Notes under the pieces: generated by a model
The model's input: the letters and a program-made list of their open reading frames with translations, nothing else
Database searches by the model: none
What the model was told of the DNA's origin: nothing
Part shown: piece by piece, positions 42,662 to 49,085 of the stretch
Position numbering within the stretch: position 1 is the stretch's first letter
Layout: each line of letters starts with the position of its first letter
Program-made: the position numbers and the translations under genes
Assembly: GCA_036513075.1 (NCBI GenBank)
Contig: DATBZS010000082.1
Location: 1 to 49,085 of the forward strand
DNA from: Bog-756 sp036513075
GTDB lineage: Bacteria; Actinomycetota; Acidimicrobiia; Acidimicrobiales; RAAP-2
Length of the DNA: 49,085 nt
Direction: 5' to 3'

Positions 42662-44083
42662 TCACCGTCGGGACTTCTGCCGGCTCTTGGTCGTGCCACC
42701 TGACGGGCGGGAACGCGACTTGCCCGACGAGGGGCGGCGTACCGGCGCGGTGGGCACCGGTTCGGGGGCGCCGGGGTGGGCGGAGGCGGCGAGGACGAGG
42801 GTCACACCGACGACCTGGACGGCCCACCAGAGGTTGGACTCGAGCTTCCACTGGCCGACCACGGTGGTGACCAGCGCGGCCGACACCGCCACCCAGAACC
42901 GCCAGGTGACGGCCCGGCAGGCGATCACCACGCCCAGAGCCAGTGCCGGCCAGGTGTAGTACGCCGTCATGACCGATTCCGTGTAGACCCGCAGTGCGAG
43001 GGCGACGGCGGCGGCCCACACGATCATCTCGGGGCGCTGGCGCCACCGCAGGGTGAACCAGCCGATGCCGGCGGCCAATGCGAGCGCGACAAGTCGGACC
43101 GGACCACCACCTACCGTCTCGGTCCCTCCGTGGCTGCCGAGGTGGGGGGCCAGCGGAGTCCACAGGGTCTTGAAGTTGCCGGCCAGGTTCGGGAAGGTCG
43201 GTTGGTCGACCACGGCGTGCAGGGTGTCATGGGGGTCCGCCACCAGCGGGCCGATGATGACCGCCGCCGCGGGGACGGCACCCCGCACCAGCAGGCCGAT
43301 GGTGCGCTGCCGTCCGCCGAGGACCAACAGGACCGGAAAGATGACGAGCACCAGCGGCTGGATGGCCAGGGCGATGCCGAACAGCCAGCCGGCGCCTGCC
43401 CACCGGTCGCGGAACGCCCACAGCAGCGCCCAGGTGACCAGGGCCACGGCCAGCGCGTCTTCGGGGTGGCCCGCCACGACGACCAGCCCCCACAGCAGGA
43501 TGGCCTCGACCCCCGAGAGGATCGCCCGCCGCCAGCGGACAATCTCGAGGAATTCGGCCATGGCGTCGCACGCGAAGACCGCCGTGCACGAGACGAGAAG
43601 GATGAACGGGGCAAGGAGCGCGAACACGCCCTGGTGGACGGCGTAGAGGTTGCCGTCGTTGACCAGCCCGTCGAACAGGATGGTCGGGGTCCCGTTCCCG
43701 GTGACGACGTGCGATCCGGTGAACGGGTGGCCGTGGCTGGTGACCTGGACGTAGGCGGTGTGGAACCGGCCCGCCAACGCGCCGAGCGGCGCCAGAACGG
43801 CGAGAAACCCGGGAAAGGCCAGGAAGCCGCCGCCGTAGATCGAGGCGAAGTGCCCGTGGGCCACGGCGTTGGCCGCTCCGTAGGTCGTCCATATGTCCGA
43901 CGGCATGACCCACAGCGACGCCCGGTGACGTACCACGGGCGACCAGCGGAAGAAGTAGAGCAACCCGGCCACGACGAACAGGGTGCAGACGGCGATCGGC
44001 CATCCCCGGCGTGCGAGATACCGCTCGACCCGCTTCTCGAAACCAGTCGATCGATTGACCCTCGTCGGCACCGACGGCATCAT
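42662..44083 (-). CDS. Multi-pass membrane protein (glycosyltransferase-C-like)
   Basis: A 473-residue integral membrane protein with about ten hydrophobic segments between residues 28 and 430, and a basic, Ser/Pro/Arg-rich cytoplasmic tail (PSSGKSRSRPSGG). The short DIWTTYGAANAVAHGHFASI loop after the first helix is similar to actinobacterial polyprenyl-phosphate-sugar transferases of the GT-C fold, but I see no decisive catalytic motif. It may add a sugar to an envelope component. It diverges from the sulfatase gene. Confidence 0.75.
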   Translation of the reverse strand: MMPSVPTRVNRSTGFEKRVERYLARRGWPIAVCTLFVVAGLLYFFRWSPVVRHRASLWVMPSDIWTTYGAANAVAHGHFASIYGGGFLAFPGFLAVLAPLGALAGRFHTAYVQVTSHGHPFTGSHVVTGNGTPTILFDGLVNDGNLYAVHQGVFALLAPFILLVSCTAVFACDAMAEFLEIVRWRRAILSGVEAILLWGLVVVAGHPEDALAVALVTWALLWAFRDRWAGAGWLFGIALAIQPLVLVIFPVLLVLGGRQRTIGLLVRGAVPAAAVIIGPLVADPHDTLHAVVDQPTFPNLAGNFKTLWTPLAPHLGSHGGTETVGGGPVRLVALALAAGIGWFTLRWRQRPEMIVWAAAVALALRVYTESVMTAYYTWPALALGVVIACRAVTWRFWVAVSAALVTTVVGQWKLESNLWWAVQVVGVTLVLAASAHPGAPEPVPTAPVRRPSSGKSRSRPSGGTTKSRQKSRR

Positions 44084-44141
44084 GCCATGCCCGAACCGCA
44101 GCGCGCTCGTGGCTGCCCGGTGACTCCCCGCCCAGGAGCGC

Positions 44142-44147
44142 TACCGT
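44142..44147 (+). promoter_or_regulatory. -10 box of a leaderless promoter for the sulfatase gene
   Basis: TACCGT followed by exactly six bases (TCCGGC) and the ATG at 44154. Confidence 0.5.
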
Positions 44148-44153
44148 TCCGGC

Positions 44154-45683
44154 ATGGACGACACCGCACCCGCCCCGAAGCGCCCCAACATCCTGCTTGT
44201 CGTCTCCGACCAGGAGCGTCAACGCTCCTGGCTGCCGACCGGCACGTCCCTGCCGTGGCGCGACCGCCTGCGGGCCGAAGGTCTCGAGTTCACCGACTAC
44301 TTCACCCACTCGTCCCCGTGCTCGCCCAGTCGGGCCAGCCTGTTCACCGGCCGGTACCTGGCCGGCCACGGGGTCCTCGACAACGTGATCATGCCTGAGC
44401 ACGACGAGCTCCCCACCACCACGCCCACCCTCGGGTCGCTCCTCGACGGGGCGGGCTACCGCTCGTCGTACATCGGCAAGTGGCACCTGTCGCACGCGCC
44501 CCAGCCCGACATGGAGGCCTACGGCTTCGCCGACTGGGACGGCAACGACCGCCACTTCATGGGGTGGGCCGGCACCGGCGTCCACTTCGACCCGCTGATC
44601 GCCTCCAATGCCGCCCACTGGCTTTCGGAGAACGCCGGACCGGCCAACGATGGGGACCAACCGTGGTTCCTGACCGTGGCCCTGGTCAACCCCCACGACG
44701 TGATGTGGTTCCCGGTCGACCAGCCCGGGTACGAGGACCGGCACCCGACCGACGTGGCCAACATCAAGAAGGTGCTGGAGTCGGCCGCCTGGAAGGACGA
44801 CGAGACCCTGCCCGTCTACCGGGACCCCTACCCCGAAGTGTGCGACACCCTGCCTGCCAACTTCGCCGACCCGCTCCACGCCAAGCCTGAGGCCCACCGA
44901 CAATGGCGCTGGGACCAGCAGCACGGCCTATGGGGCTACATCGACCCGTCCAACAAGGCCTCGTGGCTGCGCCACCTCGACTACTACGTCCACCTCCACC
45001 ACCTGGCCGACGAGAGCCTCGGCACGGTACTCGGCGCCCTCGAGGCATCGGGGGCGTGGGACGACACCATCATCATCTTCACCTCCGACCACGGCGACAT
45101 GTGCGGTTCCCACGGACTGCGGTCGAAGGGCCCGTTCGTCTACGACGAAATCATGCGGGTGCCCTTGTACGTGAAGGCACCGGGCACCACCACTCCGGGC
45201 ACCGTCACCTCGGCCCTCGGCTCCCACGTCGACCTGGCCGCCACCATCTGCGCGCTGGCCGGGGTGGACCCGACGACCTCGGGCGCCACCGTGCAGGGGA
45301 AGGATCTCACTCCGGTCCTGGCCGACCCTTCGGTATCGGTACGCGACCACATCCTGTTCGCCCAGGACTCGGCCCAGACCACCAACCTCAATCAGATCCG
45401 CTACGCATTGCGCGGGTTCTACGACGGGACGACGAAGTACGCCCGCTACTACGGGGTCGGGGGCGGTAAGCCGAGCACGGGGCTGTGGGGCCGGTCGCCC
45501 GGGCACAAGCTCTACGACGTCGACTGCGCCTTCGACGACAACGACCACGAGTGGTACGACCACGGCACCGACCCGCACGAGCTGGTGAACCTGGCCAACG
45601 ACCCGGCACGCAACGGGGCCCTGCGCGAGCAGTACGAGCGCCTGCTGGCCTACGAACGGGAGTCGTTCGTCACCTTTCCCTAG
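44154..45683 (+). CDS. Sulfatase (formylglycine-dependent)
   Basis: A 509-residue type I sulfatase. The signature CSPSR (Cys56, Pro58, Arg60) is the site that becomes formylglycine and needs an activating enzyme, not in this window. Metal ligands are Asp19 in VSDQE and FTSDHGDM; GKWHL supplies the conserved Lys/His. It hydrolyses a sulfate ester, possibly of a phosphonate or choline type; substrate unknown. No signal peptide is visible, so it is cytoplasmic. Confidence 0.92.
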   Translation: MDDTAPAPKRPNILLVVSDQERQRSWLPTGTSLPWRDRLRAEGLEFTDYFTHSSPCSPSRASLFTGRYLAGHGVLDNVIMPEHDELPTTTPTLGSLLDGAGYRSSYIGKWHLSHAPQPDMEAYGFADWDGNDRHFMGWAGTGVHFDPLIASNAAHWLSENAGPANDGDQPWFLTVALVNPHDVMWFPVDQPGYEDRHPTDVANIKKVLESAAWKDDETLPVYRDPYPEVCDTLPANFADPLHAKPEAHRQWRWDQQHGLWGYIDPSNKASWLRHLDYYVHLHHLADESLGTVLGALEASGAWDDTIIIFTSDHGDMCGSHGLRSKGPFVYDEIMRVPLYVKAPGTTTPGTVTSALGSHVDLAATICALAGVDPTTSGATVQGKDLTPVLADPSVSVRDHILFAQDSAQTTNLNQIRYALRGFYDGTTKYARYYGVGGGKPSTGLWGRSPGHKLYDVDCAFDDNDHEWYDHGTDPHELVNLANDPARNGALREQYERLLAYERESFVTFP

Positions 45684-45815
45684 CGGGCGGGGTCGCTGAC
45701 GTCGAGCCTCGCCTCGCCGACCGGGCCGGCGTCCGAGTCGGCCACTGAGAATCCGACCAGCGGAACGACGAGCACCGCAGCTGACCGACGGGCCGGACCG
45801 CGGTCGACGGGTGGG

Positions 45816-46385
45816 TCACGGCCTGCTGCGCACCAGCTGACCCGAGAATTCGCCCACGGCCCGCCGGCTCGACAGGACCACCACCCGGGCATGAGGGGCG
45901 TCCGCTCTGGCCTCCGCCGGCACCTCCTCGTGGTAGCGGTGGTGAGTCCGCCACGACCACAGCACCACGTTGCGGTCGTCATCGCACGAGAACAGGTTGC
46001 GGAACGACTCGCGGTTCCCGTTCCACAGATCGGCCCGCACGACCGATCGGGTCACCGTCCGGCGGATGAGCTGCCCCATGACCCGCCACCGCGGCAGGTC
46101 GATCACCACGATCATCTGGGCCCGGTCCCACACGAGATCGCGTACCTGGTCGTAGTTGCCGTCCATGACCCATCCCGGTCGCTCCACTTCCTGGGCCACC
46201 ACCGCCCGGAACTCATCGGTCACCAGCCTGGTCCACCCCGGCTGGTGAAAGAGCCCGTCGAGCTCGGTGCGGGGCACGTCGAGACGGACGGCCAACTCAG
46301 CGGCCAGGGTGGTCTTGCCGCTTCCCGAGGCCCCGTGCACCGCGATACGGGTAGGTCGAGTGGCAGCGTCGCGGCCGGCCGTCAC
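45816..46385 (-). CDS. P-loop NTPase, adenylate-kinase-like (topology modulation type)
   Basis: A 189-residue kinase-like protein. The P-loop is VHGASGSGKTT (residues 16-26), then ELDGLFHQPGWT, DGNYDQVRDLVWDRA and VIDLPRWRVM. This is the layout of FlaR/topology-modulation-like ATPases, related to shikimate and adenylate kinases. The substrate is unknown. GTG at 46385 is chosen because it overlaps the stop of the phosphatase gene (GTGA), so the two are coupled. Confidence 0.85.
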   Translation of the reverse strand: MTAGRDAATRPTRIAVHGASGSGKTTLAAELAVRLDVPRTELDGLFHQPGWTRLVTDEFRAVVAQEVERPGWVMDGNYDQVRDLVWDRAQMIVVIDLPRWRVMGQLIRRTVTRSVVRADLWNGNRESFRNLFSCDDDRNVVLWSWRTHHRYHEEVPAEARADAPHARVVVLSSRRAVGEFSGQLVRSRP

Positions 46386-46942
46386 CGCTCGGCGGGGGCG
46401 TCCAGCCGGTCGGACAGGTGGTCGACGAGCCCGCGGCACCCGGCCTCGACCAGGTCCAGGCACCGCTCGAAGTCGGCGTCGTCGCCGTAGTAGGGATCGG
46501 GCACGTCGATATCGCCCCCGGCCCTCGGGTCGAAACTGCGCATCATGACCAAGCGGTCGTCGTAGCGGTAGTCGCCGGCACGAGCCTTGGCCATGCTGGC
46601 CAGCGTCTGGCGGTGTCCCCGGTCCATGCACACCACGAGATCGGCGTCAGGCAGCCACGCCGTCTGGAACGACTGGGCCCGGTGGCCGTGGTCCGTGTAT
46701 CCCCGCCGCTCGAGCGCGGCCCGGGCCCGCGGGTCCATGGGCTCGCCGGCGTGCCAGCCCCCGGTGCCGGCACTCGAGACCTCGAGGGCGTCCGCCACTG
46801 TCGTCCCGTCGGCGAGATGACAAACGGCTGCCAGGTGCTGCAACACCACATCTCCCATGGGAGAGCGACAGATGTTGCCGGTGCACACGAAGACCACCCG
46901 GAGGCGACCCTCGTCGTCCGGCGCGGTATCGATCGTCGTCAC
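46382..46942 (-). CDS. Low-molecular-weight protein-tyrosine phosphatase
   Basis: A 186-residue phosphatase. The P-loop CTGNICRS (Cys20, Arg26) is complete, and the general acid Asp is in DPYYGDD (about residue 145). It dephosphorylates tyrosine, or possibly arginine, on proteins. It starts at GTG. The downstream P-loop ATPase overlaps it, which suggests a linked role. It diverges from the PPOX gene. Confidence 0.92.
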   Translation of the reverse strand: MTTIDTAPDDEGRLRVVFVCTGNICRSPMGDVVLQHLAAVCHLADGTTVADALEVSSAGTGGWHAGEPMDPRARAALERRGYTDHGHRAQSFQTAWLPDADLVVCMDRGHRQTLASMAKARAGDYRYDDRLVMMRSFDPRAGGDIDVPDPYYGDDADFERCLDLVEAGCRGLVDHLSDRLDAPAER

Positions 46943-47015
46943 CGGGTCATTCTGCCCGGTACGGTGGCTTCACGAGCGACGGACGGTTGTCCGCCGGCGA
47001 CCAGCGGAGGGACCG

Positions 47016-47534
47016 ATGAGCGACACGTCCGGGAGCCAGCCCACCCAGCAGATGGGCCACGGGGTCAAGCAGCGGGACCTGATCCGCATGACTGACGAGG
47101 AGATCGACGCCTTCCTGCACGAACGGCGGCCGATGACCATGTGCACGATCAACCACGACGGATCGATCCACGCGGTGGCCATGTGGTACGGCTTCGTCGA
47201 CGGGACCATCGCCATCGAGACCAAGGCCAAGGCCCAGAAGGCGGTCAACCTCCGCCGGGACGGACGGATCACCTGCATGATGGAGGACGGCGACTACTAC
47301 GAGGAGCTGCGGGGGGTCGAGTTGGTCGGCCGGGCGGAGATCGTGGAGGATCCGGACAAGATGTGGGAGCTCGGTGTCAACCTCTTCGAGCGCTACTACG
47401 GGACCTATACCGAAGAGCTCCGCCCCTTCGTGGAGACCATGCTCAACAAACGGATCGTGGCCAAGGTCACGGTCGACCGCACGGTGTCTTGGGACCACCG
47501 CAAGCTCGGCCTCCCCTCCACCCGACCGGCCTGA
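47016..47534 (+). CDS. PPOX-family flavoprotein 1
   Basis: A 172-residue pyridoxamine-phosphate-oxidase-like split-barrel protein (FLHERRPMTMCTINHDGSIH, AMWYGFVDGTIAIET, NLRRDGRITCMMEDG). The family binds FMN or F420; in Actinobacteria many are F420-dependent reductases. The ATG at 47016 has GGAGGG in front and begins the domain. It is followed nine bases later by a second family member on the same strand. Confidence 0.88.
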   Translation: MSDTSGSQPTQQMGHGVKQRDLIRMTDEEIDAFLHERRPMTMCTINHDGSIHAVAMWYGFVDGTIAIETKAKAQKAVNLRRDGRITCMMEDGDYYEELRGVELVGRAEIVEDPDKMWELGVNLFERYYGTYTEELRPFVETMLNKRIVAKVTVDRTVSWDHRKLGLPSTRPA

Positions 47535-47543
47535 GGCACAGGC

Positions 47544-48002
47544 ATGGCCCACGCAATGGACCTCGACGAGGTGGCGGCATTCCTGGACGGGCTGCCGGCA
47601 CGCACCGGAAAGTTGGCGTCGGTCCGGGCCGACGGTCGGCCTCACATCGCGCCGATCTGGTTCGCGCTCGACCGCACGACCGCCGGACCCGAATCGCCGG
47701 TCGGCGACCTCGTCTTCAACACGGGGGTGGACACCGTGAAGGGGCGGAACCTCACCCGCGACCCCCGGGTGGCGCTGTGCATCGACGACGACACGCCGCC
47801 GTTCACCTTCGTCATCGTCGAAGGGACGGCGACGGTCACCGAGGACCCCGACGACCTGGTCCACTGGGCCACAGTCATCGGTGGCCGGTACATGGGTGCC
47901 GACCAGGCCGAGGCCTACGGGACCCGCAACGGGGTACCGGGAGAGCTCGTGGTCCGTCTCCGTCCCAGCCGGATCACCGCGCAGGCCCGGTTGACCGATT
48001 GA
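47544..48002 (+). CDS. PPOX-class F420-dependent-type oxidoreductase 2
   Basis: A 152-residue split-barrel protein (LASVRADGRPHIAPIWFALD, FNTGVDTVKGRNLTRDPRVA, CIDDDTPPFTFVIVEGTATV), closest in pattern to TIGR03618-like F420-dependent enzymes. An ATG four codons later is a possible start. The stop overlaps the TTG start of the next gene (TTGA). Confidence 0.88.
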   Translation: MAHAMDLDEVAAFLDGLPARTGKLASVRADGRPHIAPIWFALDRTTAGPESPVGDLVFNTGVDTVKGRNLTRDPRVALCIDDDTPPFTFVIVEGTATVTEDPDDLVHWATVIGGRYMGADQAEAYGTRNGVPGELVVRLRPSRITAQARLTD

Positions 48003-49085
48003 CCGACGGGCCAGGTTGGTACTGCTACCGCCCGGTTCCGGCATTGGCCGAGTGGGACGGGACGGCGTGGACGGGTAGCACCCACTACACCTCGGCCGCG
48101 CCGGTCCTGGCGGGGCCGCCCAAGCCATTCGCCTTCCTTCGCCAGTCCTGGGTGTGGTGGATGGTGTTCGGACAGCTGCTGGTCGTTCCCCCGGCCGTGG
48201 CCAGTGGACTCACCGGCAGCGCACTCTGGTCCTGGCTGTCAGCCGTTGGGTACGTGGCTTTCATGATCGGCACGGTGCAGGTGATGGCGCGCTACCTGCC
48301 CATCGGGCGCCTGCCCGGGCTGCGCAGTCTCACCGGCATCGGCATCGGCGGGGGGCTCGTCGGTTTCGGCATCGCATTCGGACTCGAGTCGGTGATCGAC
48401 CACCACTTCGGGCTGAGCACCGTCCTCTGGTTGACCGGACCGATCGAGGAGGGTGCCAAGCTCCTGGTCCCGTTCCTTCTGCTCGTGTTCGGGGCGGCGA
48501 GGTTCAAGGACCCGCTGGTCGGTCTCTACCTGGTGCTGGTCAGCGGGGCGACCACCGGCGCAGTGGAGGGGGCGGAATGGGAGTCCCGGACCAGTCACGT
48601 CTGGCTCCACCTGCAGCTCGCTCTGGTTCGGCCGGCCGCTGAACTCCCGCATGTCTTCGTGACCGGGTTTGCCGGCGCGGTGATCTGGTTGGCCGCATGG
48701 CGTCGGGGCCGGTCCATGACCCTGGCCGGCGCCGGCGCTTTCGCCATCGCCGCGGGTCTCCACTCGTTGCACGACGGGTTCATCACCCTCTTCGGCGTGA
48801 GCCCACAGCCGGCACCGTCGTCGATCGCCCAATCGGCCGGAGACGCAATCGGCAAGGGTCTGGCAGGTGGATTCTTCGCCCTCGGCATCGGCATTGCCGC
48901 ATTCCTCCTCGGACGCCACGGGGCGAGGGAGCTGTCATCCCCGGCATCGGTGGCCGGAGCCCCACCGCCCTGGCGGCCCCAGATCAAGACCTGGGGCGCC
49001 ATCAACCCGGTCCGGGTGCAAGCTCCCGTGCCGCAGGTCGCCTGGAGTCCTGGGGGCTATGGGGGTTACGGGGGTTACGGGGGTT
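47999..49085 (+). CDS. PrsW-like intramembrane protease with DUF2510-like N-terminus (cut by window edge)
   Basis: The frame is open from a TTG overlapping the previous stop to the right edge, 362 codons. Residues 6-27 (PGWYCYRPVPALAEWDGTAW) resemble the short DUF2510 motif. About eight membrane helices follow. PrsW motifs are EEGAK (150-154, metal and catalytic Glu), HVFVTGFAG, and LHSLHDGF. The tail becomes Pro-rich and ends in GGY repeats. PrsW cleaves membrane-bound anti-sigma factors in Bacillus; here the target is unknown. An ATG at 48161 is a possible shorter start. Confidence 0.8.
   Translation, partial: MTDGPGWYCYRPVPALAEWDGTAWTGSTHYTSAAPVLAGPPKPFAFLRQSWVWWMVFGQLLVVPPAVASGLTGSALWSWLSAVGYVAFMIGTVQVMARYLPIGRLPGLRSLTGIGIGGGLVGFGIAFGLESVIDHHFGLSTVLWLTGPIEEGAKLLVPFLLLVFGAARFKDPLVGLYLVLVSGATTGAVEGAEWESRTSHVWLHLQLALVRPAAELPHVFVTGFAGAVIWLAAWRRGRSMTLAGAGAFAIAAGLHSLHDGFITLFGVSPQPAPSSIAQSAGDAIGKGLAGGFFALGIGIAAFLLGRHGARELSSPASVAGAPPPWRPQIKTWGAINPVRVQAPVPQVAWSPGGYGGYGGYGG
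49052..49085 (+). repeat. Nine-base tandem repeat coding Gly-Gly-Tyr
   Basis: Four units of GGGGGnTAn type (the last cut by the edge) encode GGY repeats at the cytoplasmic tail of the PrsW-like protein. Its full length cannot be seen. Confidence 0.75.

Overview
The window is 49 kb of chromosome from a high-GC actinobacterium, most likely of the class Acidimicrobiia or a close relative. This is an inference from very high GC, frequent leaderless starts (a TAnnnT box six bases before the start codon), F420/PPOX-type flavoproteins, many acyl-CoA, SDR and thiolase-like catabolic genes, and a secreted protein with GYWLV-type repeats. No rRNA or marker gene fixes the taxon.

Layout. 0-5.7 kb: end of a small unknown gene, then a catabolic cluster (SDR, DapB-like reductase, NTF2-like protein, second SDR, alpha/beta hydrolase, serine beta-lactamase-like hydrolase). 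5.8-10.7 kb: sbcD-sbcC, translationally coupled to a secreted HNH-like protein. 10.7-21.1 kb: TetR regulator, 55-residue zinc ribbon, orphan branched-chain-type binding protein, DUF2505-like and secreted proteins, epoxide hydrolase, D-aminoacylase-like amidohydrolase, UbiA prenyltransferase, second TetR-like regulator and acyl-CoA dehydrogenase.

21.1-29.6 kb is the accessory zone, with visibly lower GC. It holds an unknown 157-residue protein, a membrane-anchored endonuclease/exonuclease/phosphatase-fold protein, a collagen-like exported protein and an ABC exporter. It ends in two small cassettes stacked on the 3' end of a tRNA-Glu gene. One cassette carries a HigBA toxin-antitoxin pair and the other a Fic protein. 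Each ends in a copy of the tRNA-Glu 3' half, followed 138-139 bases further in by a pair of TTGGCAG repeats exactly 11 bases apart. No integrase is present in the window. This is the best candidate for an undescribed system.

29.6-49 kb returns to ordinary chromosome: tRNA-Glu and tRNA-Gln, a phosphonate-type FAD oxidase and phosphonatase-like hydrolase pair, ferredoxin-gltX-YdcF, a phosphoesterase, DUF2277, an ABC-F protein, a RidA-like protein and an MBL hydrolase. A tightly overlapping operon of two OB-fold and two thiolase-like proteins follows, then a multi-pass membrane protein, a sulfatase, a P-loop protein with a low-molecular-weight phosphatase, two PPOX proteins and a PrsW-like protease cut by the right edge. 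The thiolase-like pair lacks the usual thiolase catalytic residues and may be a retro-aldolase-type system for steroid or other side-chain breakdown; a KstR-like operator lies upstream.
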